Positions 24,510-35,680 of a DNA stretch of 64,000 bases are shown here, piece after piece; within the stretch, counting starts at the first letter, position 1; each line of letters opens with the position of its first letter. Below the pieces are notes generated by a model that was not told the DNA's origin, searched no databases, and saw nothing but the letters and a program-made list of their open reading frames with translations. Origin of the DNA: Polytrichum commune. Lineage: Eukaryota; Streptophyta; Polytrichopsida; Polytrichales; Polytrichaceae. Location: contig OX485808.1 in assembly GCA_950295325.1 (NCBI GenBank), positions 11,224,501 through 11,288,500 on the forward strand, in the 5' to 3' direction. The position numbers and the translations under genes are program-made.

Positions 24510-27141
24510 AATATCCAGATCAGTGAGTCTTACATGCATGTTACCCAACAATGCCTTAATTGGATACGCACTTGAGCTCTTACATAACTAACCTGATAGT
24601 TAACTATTGAAGTCATCTTCTTTTCTTCTTCTTCCAGGCATCTTTTCTTTCTTTCTTTCTTTTCTTTCTTTTTTTGGGCCTCATGCATTTTTAGGGACAG
24701 GTGGGTAGCAAATATTATCTTCCACTCAACATTTTGTGGGAGGAAGACATTCCATGGATTTTACAACAAGAGCAGATTGAGTTCAACCAGAATTCGGTAA
24801 AATAAAGTGTTGGAGAGAGAACGTGACATGTGCTTATTTTGCCAGTTATTGGCACCCAAGCCACATGCAGAATTCACACGGGAGAATCACCATAAGTCTT
24901 TCTACTAATTTCTCCAGATTGAAGTGGCAGGAAGGAGATACCTAACAAAGGAGAGAGGAAATGGTTGTCAAAATTTCAGAACTTACATGTCATTATAAAT
25001 CACACAAGAATCTTAATCTATAAATCTCACTTTAGCTTTGGACTAACATATTGCAGAGTGATTCTAACCCCTACTGTTTGCTAATGCAGTGTGTGTGGCA
25101 CAATTGTGCGCTATATTGAAGCCATATGTGGTCTTCTCCATTGCATGTCATTGCCACATGTTCAAGCTCAAGGTGTCTGTGCAGACAGTTTTCGTATATT
25201 TTTGCACACATCATAAATAAGTCAACACTTTAAAATATGTGCAAGAACTTGGACCTTTTAGTTTTGTCACAATCTATATCAACATCTAGTATCTGGAATC
25301 AAGAGAACTGGCATACATATTTTTACACATGTATAAGTTTGCTACACATACCGCAAGCATCTATGAAATTCATTTTCCTTAGATCTCTTGCAGTCTGATC
25401 CAAGCACGAATATATTTGGTTCTTGTTACCTAAACCCAAATTGGATTAAAGGGGTATTCTCTGTGGAAAACTCCATGTGCTTGCCATAGATTAATTGAAG
25501 TGGAAGATTTCATGATTAGGTCATAATATCATGAAAATGTGATCAGGATTTTAGAATGGGATATGGCCACACAAATGGACAGACCAAAAAATAGAGTCGT
25601 GGTTTTAGAAGTTATCTCATAGGTGCAGAAGTGTGTCAACAAGCCCTCCGCTGATAATATTGAAGGAGGATTAAGAAGATCGATAGATATATACAAACTT
25701 GTCAGATAGGGACACCATGGCCCTTCTTCCAAGAGGAGGTATGCTCTTAGCTTTAGCAGGTATATGCAAAATCTGTAACCCCCACAAATATCCTGGAATT
25801 TGAAGAGCTTCCCAGAAACTTTTACAAGTACAATTTGTTCATGGCTGTTGCTGACACAACTCTGTGAATCAGACACTGTCCACCATAATTAAGAGTGGCA
25901 GAAACCAAATGATCTTCACAATGCTTATTCAGCATGGAGCCTATGATACATTCAAAATTTATTCAACTCACTTTTCATCCTAGTTAATCTTGCAACTAGC
26001 AAGTGTAGAAGCAAAAAATCAAAATTGCAACAAAGTATTTACAAGATTAGGGTTTCCACATTCAATGTTGAACCCTAAACTCTCTGCGGAAGGCCCCTAG
26101 GGAAGTCGGCTAGCTAATTTTGCTTAAGAAGCATGGTAGCTAAGCTAAATTTCCATGCTAACTAGCAAGTGCCATTGAGCCCTATGTCATTACACATCTG
26201 CCCACAGTATTTCTCATAATCAGTACACAGTTTGTGGTATTCAGTGACTATTTGGAGTTACACAAAGCTATAACTTCTGGCTAAAAAAATGTAATTATTA
26301 CCAAATAGAGTCATTTATGTGGGTATTGTCCATGCAACTTATTTAATCTTTGTTGCTAGAAATATATTTATAACAAGAAGTTATAGCCTTGCATAATCCC
26401 AAATAATAAATGACACTAAATAAACGATGTAGTTCCCTTATTCATCAAACTAGGTATTCGTGTCACTTGTTCATTGGTGAAATATGTATGATCATGAAAT
26501 TTACATTCATGTAAATGTCAATTTGGCACACCCCTCAGAAAGTCTCCAATTGGCTTGAAAACTCAGACAACACACTTTGAGACATCTTTACTTCTCATGT
26601 AAGGAATAGCAACCACAATCTCTCTCCATGTCTGGGCTTACTCCAAGCCCTACCGGAGAAGTGCAACTGATTTAACCAGCTCACTTCAACACTGCACTGG
26701 GATTGGCTCCAATTTCAAAAGGGTGCCAACATTCGAGCTATTCAACTAAACCAACCTTTGTGCGGTCCTCTTCAAAATGAAGTCCAACAATTTCAAACTA
26801 CGCTGGGATGACAGTTCGAGTCCAGTGTAAAGATGGTGAAGGGAAAGAGGTGGAAAAAAGAATAAACCCAGAGAAAATAATGACAAACGCTTCTCGACTA
26901 CATGTTCACGATTATTGAGAAGCCAAATAACAAGAGCATATGTACAGTTATTGGTTGAACCTATTCCTGGCCCTCAGTTTGCTAGATACCTCCACAGATT
27001 CGGTAGGCTTTTAAGTTTTCAGTTAACATTTGTGCAGAGTCCAGATTGGACTGATATCTATTACCTCTGACCATATATTCCTCAGCTTCCGCATGAGTCA
27101 CCATGCCCAGACAGGGATGACTGGCAATTGAACCTCTTTAC
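24510..27141. other. Gene-free spacer and 3' flank of the RING gene
   Basis: AT-rich sequence with a pyrimidine microsatellite (TTTC/TTCT)n at about 24622-24672. No protein motif or RNA gene seen. The last few hundred bases should contain the 3' UTR of the minus-strand RING gene. Confidence 0.4.
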
Positions 27142-29627
27142 TCAAAGGCTCTCGCTGAAAATCATCTCCTGCAACATAAGACAAAGGAGCACAGCTGAAT
27201 GATAAGCAATATGGATATTTTTATGAGATTACGTTGTACATTGCCCAGGTTACCTATACAAGACATCTCCTTGCCACTGAGATAAGCGGGCCTACTTTGG
27301 TTACTTATCTTCGTTAGACACCTATATTTTAGTGGTGGGTGGCTAGGTGTGGATCTACGAAGAGGAGAGAGATTGGACTGTATACTCCACATTTCTTAAG
27401 TCCTCTAAGGTCAATAGTGAACATGATTGGGGAGAACTACAGTAATTGTGGTTCCTTACCACTGGTTCTCTTTCACTGTATGGGTTTAAGATCCACTACA
27501 ATCATAGATTTCCAATCCATATTCAGAGATTCCAATCCCGTCTAGTGGAAGAGAACCAGTGGTAAGGAACCGCAATTCCTGTACTGATATAAAAAAGGAA
27601 TCTTCACTTTTATCAAGAATAAGATATTCGTATGACCTCCAAAAATCATGAGGAAAATGGCTACAGCCTCAATTTATATTCACAAATCATCTTGTACAAA
27701 TCAGAAGTTTATTATCCTAAGCAAAATTGGGGCGGAGCTGAAGTGTCCACTTTTGAGCCTGTGTACCTTATATTACTCCATGCATGCAAGACATGGTTTT
27801 AACAAGACAGCATGCAATTTGAAGGGATACCCAACATATCTTTTTTACTTATGCAGAAGGACAACACTCTACTTAAGGTTTAAAATATAGTCATTTATTT
27901 GCTTCATGGACTCCCTCCAAGACCTAAACACCCAAGGTAGGAAAGGGGTTCTGACAAGTAGATCCAAAAGGTTGACACCCACATACTCCATTATATAACC
28001 TGGGCACAAACCCAAATTAGTCGAGCTTCTTGTGCAAGAAATTCTCACCCACACAAAATGATATGTCAAATCCTACATGGGAGCTATACTTATTATAGTT
28101 TGTTATTCACTATTTTGCGATGGGCTGATAGATGCATCCAATGCCTCTATAACAGAAGTCATTTGAAGTTAAGGAGGTTAAAGAGATTGATAAGCACATA
28201 TAAAGAAATAAGGATGTAGTGACCAAGAAAAACTCATCCTCACTTTCTCAGGAGCTATAGGGATAATCTCAGCAATCAATCATGTGTGCATAATAAATGT
28301 GCATTGTAAGTCATCAGAAAAATTTACCATTCCCAAGTATTGGGTCTAGAAATACCTTGTCACAGAGAGGACAGTGCTTGCTGCGCTCCATCCATTCATA
28401 GATGCAGGCAAGGTGAAAGTGATGTCCACAAGCAGTGGTTATCCTAGGATTCTCCTCATTGTAACCTGCAAATATGGCCATGTTGTTCAGAGTTCAGAAA
28501 ACATTTAGAGAAAAGAGTTTAGAAAACGTCTGCCATGACCAATTCAGAGCTGACACCATAGAAAGCTATAGTAAGGTACCACATCTAGAACACTTTGAAA
28601 CTTGAATACAGGGAAAACATTGAGCTTCAACAAAAGGGGTTGATAAATACCATCCAGACAAGTTGCACAGATATCCTCATCATCCAAGATTGACAGAGTA
28701 GATTCAACCCTAGGAAACGCCTTTGAAGAACGCTTTTCAGGAGATCCAGGCTTAAAAACCTGGTCATCATGGTCAAATCCCCCACAATTTAATGTCCGCC
28801 TTTGCAAAGCAGTCCCAATTCCTGCACTTTCATCATGTGATGTATTGGTATGTCTCAAGGGCTCTCCTTCCCCTACATTTAAGTGGCTCATTCCACTCTT
28901 ATCGCGCCTTGAGACAAGGCCATCCCGAACAACTCTAGCATATTGAGAGTCGAAATTGTATGGTAAAGGTTGAGGAGGAGCTTGAAAGGCTTCTGGAATT
29001 GAAGGGTCCAAGTTGTTACCACCTCCAAGACCTGCAGTTGTTGATATAGATACACCTTGCCTTGGAGATATAATTTCATCATGTTCAACCTCGTTAAAAG
29101 TTGATGTGTACTGCTGCTGTACTCACACCATCACAAAGAAAAAAACATTTACATCAGCATCCACCTTGGCTACCATGTAACTGTAACAAACTCTGTTGTT
29201 TATGGATGGAAAGATATCCAGAGAGTAACACACACAGAACACCTAAAAGATCTCACAATCAGGATATCAGGATAGATAAGCATCACAATTCTAACATCTT
29301 CTACACTGAAACATCCACAAAACACAGGAAGATCATCTGCAATGAAAAAAACTTCAAAAGCTTGGAACAAACTAAGAAAGAAACTAATGCAGCTGTTGAA
29401 AGAAGGTGCATAATGCTAGTTTGATATGCCTCTCAATCACTTAATTTGCCCATGCAAACAACCCTCAGCACATCATCTGCAGATAAAGATGGCCCAGAAC
29501 ATACCGTGCTCATAAACCAGCGCATGCAGCGGCGAGCACATGGGCAAATTTGATAGATGCTTCCATTTGGATATGCCACATAGTCCTCAAAATTGTCTGA
29601 GCTAAAGCAACAACACAAACCCCCCAT
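27142..29627 (-). CDS. RING-H2 E3 ubiquitin ligase (At3g02290-like), membrane-tethered by N-terminal acylation
   Basis: Four exons on the minus strand: 29627-29505, 29110-28651, 28465-28356 and 27168-27142, giving 239 aa. The N-terminus MGGLCCCFSSDNFEDY matches the family start MGxxCCC. Gly2 suggests N-myristoylation and the Cys triplet S-acylation. The middle has the conserved PLPYNFDSQYARVVRDGLVSRR stretch. The RING-H2 finger is complete: C189, C192, C207, H209, H212, C215, C226 and C229 (C3H2C3), split by an intron after Asp194. The short last exon encodes EMIFSESL. The family transfers ubiquitin from E2 enzymes; its targets are unknown. The exon 2 acceptor is a CAGCAG tandem, so the start could shift by one codon. 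Intron 3 (27169-28355) carries a hairpin element. The 5' UTR probably lies further upstream, beyond an unmodelled intron. Confidence 0.9.
27439..27582. mobile_element. 144-bp hairpin MITE in intron 3 of the RING gene
   Basis: Arms 27439-27480 and 27541-27582 are reverse complements over about 42 bp with a few mismatches. The core GAGAACCAGTGGTAAGGAAC pairs perfectly, with a 60-base spacer. ACT occurs directly on both sides (27436-27438 and 27583-27585), a possible 3-bp target duplication. The length and structure fit a small MITE. In the pre-mRNA it would form a stable stem. Confidence 0.6.
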
Positions 29628-31479
29628 GCCTCCACTCTTGCACCAGCTTTTTGACCCTCAAGAATTTGTATACTGAAGAATTTTCAAAAGTTCTTTCAAA
29701 CTTATCCTCCCTAAACAACAAGCCCTTCCACTGTAGTGTCAGCTGATCCTTGAGATTGAGATTGCCATTCCACTTTGATTGCTTAAATATAAAGCCTCCC
29801 AGCCCCAAAAGCCAGTAGACTTTTGAGGTTTTTTTTGTGCCAGCAGTTAATAACTGGAGGCCATTGGGCAGTGAACCCACTCGTGACTCCGGTCTAATGA
29901 TGAACCAGCAGTTCCATAATGTTACATCTTCAGAGTAAAACAATCTGGCCTTCTAAAGGCCAGGAAATGCCATCACCCCTGCTCTTCACTGCAAGATACA
30001 ACAAAACCCACAACTTTTGAGACAACCATTTCACATCCATGTACCAGGAAGACATCAGGGCACCCCAGACGTCAATGAACATGAGCACCCCAAATGACCA
30101 ATGTTTCAAAGCAGTGATGTGGATACAAGTAAGACAACTTTTATTGTGGATCCACGATAATAAAATTCAACACTCTCCACAAACAATTGGGTCAAGCCGG
30201 GTGAATGTCGTCTCATCAAACTATGCACAAGCTAAATCTACAATACCAAGCCTAATCAGATAGAAACAGCACATGGAATTTAAGTCCCAGTACAGCTTCC
30301 CTCCATCCATCCATCCATCCATTGTCGTTTCCTGCAGGTCTTACACATTGTGGCTTTGAGTTTAGAAACCTAAAGACTTTCAGAAGAATACGAAAAAAAG
30401 GGTTGCCTGGATTCAGGTAAAGAACGAAGAGTCATCGTGCCAAATATGGTGGCAAGACATTCCATCTGGTGTCCTTCGAACACTCAGAAGCTGCAATCTA
30501 CCTTGCAGACATGTGGACACCTCTTACCATCATTGTTCTTGAAACAACATAATTGTAGTTGGATGATCCACATGCAAGAAAATACTGAGTCCCGAGGCAC
30601 GGTACAATCTGCTTGATACTCAATTCAAAGCTATGCAGCAGAAACAAGCACGTTTGGATGATGACTGAGTTGCAATTGACTTCACTATAAGATGAGACTC
30701 TAGGCATGTCCACAAAAGACTCGATTTAGAAAGTGCAAGGGAAGGAGGCAGACAGGTAGTGACTATTCAACGACGGTGACATAAACAAGTGACTCACAAA
30801 AGAGGAACAGAAAGGGCGATATGTGTGTACAATACAGATGCCATCATCGCCTGAAGATATCTCCTCCATAAATATCAGCATAATTCACAATTTGCTGCTA
30901 GCTATAGGAACTATAGTGTAACATGCACATCCAGCTACAGCAAACCTCCTCCCATCACGACAACCTCTCCAATTAGTCCCACCAATTAGTCCTAGGTGTG
31001 AGCCAAGACAAGGAAGGCAGAAGAAACACATACACACACACACAAACAAACACACAAACTTTCTGATGACTAGCCTAGGATCAGCTTCACATTGAAGACC
31101 ACCTGGAAGCATTCAAAGTCACAACGCAATCACCCGTCATCTGCACCAGGTCAATGCCTAAAGATCCACCCACTGCAGATCGAAATTCGGTAAAAATGGT
31201 CGGCCGACACAAGAGAATTATTCCGTAACACAAGGACCAAGAATCCCGGTTGCAAAGAGAACCCCTCGAGTTGCGTGTAAAAGGAGCCTAACCTAACCAA
31301 ACCAAACCCCAACAGTGATGATGATGATGATGGTGTTAGGGCAATTTGCACTGCAGTCAACTACATGATGAAACCACCACCATGACCATACCGAACCGAC
31401 GTTTAGTTAGTAACTTCGCGATGTGATCATCATCGCCACGTACACACAATTGGTTACCATCGGCTTACCCTGGGTGTGC
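29628..31479 (-). other. 5' flank of the RING gene, probably 5' UTR and/or leader intron
   Basis: No protein motif is seen on either strand. The sequence directly before the ATG on the minus strand is unremarkable, while the only promoter-like region lies 1.9-2.6 kb further upstream. A leader intron in this interval would explain the distance; a candidate acceptor (TTGCAG on the minus strand) lies near 29987. Microsatellites: (CATC)n at about 30304 and (CA)n at about 31031. Confidence 0.35.
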
Positions 31480-31509
31480 TAGGAACCCAATGAACAAAGA
31501 AACACGAGG

Positions 31510-31560
<51 letters not shown>

Positions 31561-32280
31561 GCCAAAACGAACAAATTCTACAAAGATAGAACTGCACCCA
31601 ACCTCACAAGCTCACTCGCCTGCCGAATTGCCCATCGGAGATCCCATCCACCAACCCCACGGCCAAACCTCGCGTTCCAACAAGAACCCTAGTCCACCTT
31701 ACACGACAACTGGACTCGCTCCCACCGTCGGGACGCAATCCACGAAGCAAACTCGTCACAGAACCCGTCCCCGGAAGAAGCAGGACGCAAGCAGAAGCTC
31801 AAAACGAAAAGCGAGGGAGGTGGTGGACCGAAGCTTGAAGAGAGAAAGGAGAGAAAGAGAGAGAGGGAGAGAAAGCGGTGTGAGGGTTGTGAGTTCACCT
31901 GTGAGGCAGGGATTGTTGGCAGGGGTTGCGGGAAGCTCACGGGCGAGTGGAGTTCATGGCTGGCTATGGCGATGCGGGAGGGTGTTTGAATGTCGACGAT
32001 GCTGATGCGCAGCGGATGGATCCTCCTCCCAAGGCGAGAGCGAGCCTGCGAGGCGACGACGAAGGCAGTGAGAAGGGCAGCCCGGGCAGGACAGGCCAGG
32101 CCAGGCCCGGCCCGGAGGGCGGAAGGTGGATGAATGGATGTGCATGAGATGAGCTCTGTAGGCTGAGGATGGATGAATCTGTGACGTTCGGAAGGAGGGA
32201 ATGACTCTGTACTGCACTGCCCGACGGCGGTGGGCTTGGGATTCGTGGCGTCTGTCTAAGCTCATCCATCCATTGTGGAT
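31480..32280 (-). promoter_or_regulatory. GC-rich candidate promoter / first-exon region of the RING gene
   Basis: An 800-bp region much richer in G+C and CpG than its surroundings. It includes (CT)n of about 24 units at 31512-31559, which reads as (AG)n on the minus strand. Such GA tracts are common in plant 5' UTRs and core promoters. Beyond it the sequence falls abruptly into AT-rich gene-free DNA. A minus-strand start here would need a spliced leader to reach the ATG at 29627. It could alternatively be a bidirectional promoter, but no plus-strand gene follows. Confidence 0.4.
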
Positions 32281-34366
32281 GAAGGGGCTCTATACTGAAT
32301 ATTGTATGTTTTGTCATATGGTATCTAATGTCACTGTGGTAAAATTTTCTAATAAAACTTCTTAAGAATAACTTTGATAATATTGTCATGAATGATTGAA
32401 ATTTGGATGTGATCCATGCCAATTTTGGAACAAATTTTGGTATAATTTGCATTCTAAGATTTATGTAATGGAATATTATAATGGTTGATTGAAAATTGGA
32501 TGAAACATCACTTAATAACCGATGGCAATTGCATCATTGTAAATTCTTTTACAAGGAATGACAAGTAACGTCAATTTTTATATTTAGTATATGTGGCACT
32601 GTACATGCAATATGCAATCAACATTGAGCAAGGCAAATAGAATCGGCGAAACTAAATACACCATTTAGTCTAGTAAAAACAAACCCCCTAGAAGGTTGAA
32701 GGCCGCTTTATTTCAACTAGAACCCAATAAACTAAATCAAGGTTTTTTATATTGTCTTTAAATTTATATAATATAAATAATTGATTATAGGTTGTAATAT
32801 AATTCACTGGTTTTCACCTCCACAATGGACAAGTTTTACCTAGATACCACAAATCCCTCGTCACAACGGTGCTCCCATGCAAATAGAGGGGGGGAGGTTA
32901 AAAGAGGAAGTGAAACATAAGACACACTGATCGGGACTCTTTGGAGAAATTTCATACTTTGTAATTTTCATATATATGGACATTAAATCTTGAATCACAA
33001 GTTAGTCGAATGTTATAGCATTTTCCTTGTGTATCATCATTCATGTTTATTTATCATATCCATGAAACATCACCCTAATGGTACGGTGGGAAACTAAAAC
33101 ATCGGATGTAAGTTTGTAAACCCAAACCATTCGATGAAACCGTATCATCCACATCGCAGCTCTTCTTGATCAACACAAGATGAGAAGCCGTTGTTTAACT
33201 TCCACTGTTTTGGGTAGAAATGGAAACATGGACGAGAACATGACTTCCTGTCACTAAACAACATGACAATCGTTCGTGATAATGTTTAGTCAACAACATA
33301 GATGTGACAACGGTAGCTAGATGTACGTGATGATATGTGTTTGAGTCTAGAGGCCATTTGCACGACTTCAAACCTCTCCAGAGTTATTTTACATATGTTT
33401 GTTATCACTGAATTGATCATGCATAGAATGACTATCATACATATAGATAAATATCATTGACAACACTATTAGCTAAACCTCTCTGTATGATAACATGTAT
33501 ATTATGTTTTAGTATTTGCTTCATGCTTTGAAACAATTGGCAAGAAGGGTGTTGACATTCGGAGCAAAGAATGTCATTCAAGGATGAGAGGGAAAAGGAT
33601 GGATGACTATGTTGACTTTTGGTGAGGGGGGGGGGGGGTTGGGTCAAGGGATGAGTGTATTGACTTCCTTGTTTGTGGGGGGGGGGGGGGAAGGTGCCAA
33701 GGGATGAGCATGCTCTTTGGGGACGGAGGAGTGTCCAATTTTATCAGTGATCTAAATGTAACACCTATTTTCTTGTCTTAAAATGGGCAACTAACGACAA
33801 TGAATTAATTGTATAATAAATTGCAACTTGTTGGTTGAGAGAGCCAAGAAGTCATCACTCAACACGACCAGTTTTGAGAAGGGAGGGGGGTGTTAACCAT
33901 TCAAGCACTTGAAGAAACCGTATCTCAATCACACGCTAATAATAAAGTTTCACAAACACTATTGCATTGAGTTCCTTATGAATTCCATGTTATTGAAGTT
34001 TTTCACTGTTTCTTTTCCAACCCAATGAGGGTGTCAAGTGCTCAAGGTGTTTGTTACGTTCACTTCCACCTTATGTTGTGATAGATGGAAGGGAGATTAA
34101 GGGGGGGGGGGGGAGGAGTTAAGTGGTGTCTTGGTAAAAGTCATCCATCATGGATGAAGGGACTTTGTCAATTTAGTGAAAGGAAACCCATTGTAAGTTC
34201 AGGAATGGCTCATTCCAATTGAATCCCACTAGATTGATATGATGTCTTTGGTGCCATTGCTACAGTCGAATAACTACAATAAGGAGGTGGGATACACTAT
34301 AGAATTGCTCTATGCATTTTCACCTTTGCAACGGATGTGTTTACATAGACACCACCAAGATCAAAC
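32281..34366. other. AT-rich gene-free spacer with long G-runs
   Basis: No gene recognised. Three uninterrupted plus-strand G-runs of 13-14 bases occur at 33626-33638, 33677-33690 and 34101-34113. The first two are followed by similar AAGGGATGAG sequences, so they may be two copies of one short repeat. Confidence 0.5.
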
Positions 34367-34595
34367 AAAGGAAATTATCATATACAAGCATACCTCTCAT
34401 TTATGCAACATTGAAGTTTTTTAAAAAATAAGAAATAAAATAAAAATGGTTTGACATTGGAATTACCTTTAAAAACCCCCAAATTAGTCTACTCGAGGTC
34501 ATTTGAGATACATTGGCAGAAACCCTATAAGAAGTCAAGTTTTTTTAAGTTGGATGGATGAGAGGCGAGCTTGTATACAATAATTCCATCTCTCT
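34367..34595. mobile_element. Decayed relative of the fold-back element at 35200-35654
   Basis: The left part (AAAGGAAATTATCATATACA then GCATACCTCTCAT) and the right part (AAGTTGGATGGATGAGAGGC then TTGTATACAATAATTCC) match the arms of the 35.2-35.65 kb element, as does the centre (TTTAAAAACCCCCAAATTAG). The arms here have diverged far more from each other, so this is an older copy. Confidence 0.5.
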
Positions 34596-34921
34596 ATGAA
34601 GGCCTAGGTGGAGGGAGGGGGCCATGTACATGGATTTCCACTCTCAACTTTGGCATCACAAAGATTGCATGTCCGAACCCTACCTTTGGGCGTTAAGGTT
34701 TGGGGTGTTAGTTAGTATTTGAAGTATTCCATGCTTTTGTTCGGACTTGTGGTTTTTTTCTATTCTATTGAACTTGGGTGGGGGCTTTAGTAACTTAGAG
34801 ACAAGAAGGCTTGTGGTGAAGGTAAAACGGCATGTATATTGTGAAGGTGACTTCCTATCATCTACACTAAAACAACTTGAAGTTATTTTAGTGGAGGGGA
34901 GGCATTTTGGGATATCATAAG

Positions 34922-35195
34922 TAGCATATTAGGTCCCACATGACCGTAAACTATCGGGTGATAGAGGAGAGGTGTCAATTATGGAAATGGAGTAGTTGGT
35001 GGTTCGATTCCCACCGTGAAATCTTCTCTCTATTTGACGGGAGAAACTAGCTATGTAAGTAAGAAGCCAAGAGCCTGCCCACTGCAAGGTAGGTAGTAAA
35101 CCCCACCTTGCACTGAGAGGATTCTCGAGTAGGGTAGGGCCAACAGGCTTAACTTCACGTCGGATTGCCCGACGTTGGTTATTTATTTATTTAGC
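34922..35195 (+). mobile_element. Probable tRNA-derived SINE-like element with (TTTA)n tail
   Basis: A perfect pol III B box, GGTTCGATTCC, at 35001-35011 has a weak A-box candidate, TAGCATATTAGG, at 34922-34933. The element continues through a non-tRNA body and a small hairpin (ACGTCGG-ATTG-CCCGACGT) and ends in TTATTTATTTATTTA at about 35195. No cloverleaf can be drawn, so it is not a functional tRNA gene. No target duplication was identified, and the 5' boundary is approximate. Confidence 0.5.
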
Positions 35196-35199
35196 AGTG

Positions 35200-35654
35200 T
35201 GTTGCTAAAGGCTCGGGTATACTTAATTTCAATCCACCAAATGTACAAAACAATTTGTATACCTTATCATTTAGGTTCCAATCATGGTGACATGGCTTTG
35301 AGGCATCGTCACAAGGAGAGAAGGAATTGTCGTGTACGAGTGTACCTCTCATCCATCCAACATAAAAAGCCCTAAAATAGTACCCAGTCCAAAGCTCACC
35401 TTTTCAAGTTGATTAGATGTCAAGATTAGTTTTAAAGACCCCAAATCAGTATAAATTATTGTGAGTATACTAATTCGGGGTCTTTAAAACTAATCTTGAC
35501 ATCTAATCAACTTGAAAAGGTGAGCTTTGGACTGGGTACTATTTTAGGGCTTTTTATGTTGGATGGATGAAAGGTACGCTCATACACAATAATTCCTTCT
35601 CTCCTCATCATGGGGATGGATAAGATGAGGTTAAACATATATACTTTAGCAACA
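35200..35654. mobile_element. Fold-back (long inverted repeat) transposable element
   Basis: Two near-perfect 139-bp inverted arms (35315-35453 and 35466-35604) are separated by a 12-base loop. Outer short inverted ends TGTTGCTAAAG (35200-35210) and CTTTAGCAACA (35644-35654) suggest the true termini. Left and right spacers between the outer ends and the arms differ in length. No coding capacity. The right end abuts a (TA)n tract, and no target duplication is evident. The high arm identity means the copy is young or maintained by gene conversion. Confidence 0.75.
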
Positions 35655-35680
35655 TATTATATATATATATATATATATAT
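35655..35680. repeat. (TA)n microsatellite
   Basis: A run of alternating TA directly adjoins the right end of the fold-back element and is followed by a shorter TATATATAGAGAGAGAG tract. Confidence 0.85.

Noticed and set aside
31490-32005. Plus-strand open frame of 171 codons starting in the CT microsatellite
   Set aside because: Its start is Ser/Leu low-complexity sequence encoded by (CT)n and the rest has no domain. It lies in the GC-rich candidate promoter, where long frames arise by composition.
34922-35070. Possible tRNA gene around the GGTTCGATTCC box
   Set aside because: No acceptor stem or anticodon arm can be drawn, and the A box is weak and far away. A SINE-like reading fits better.
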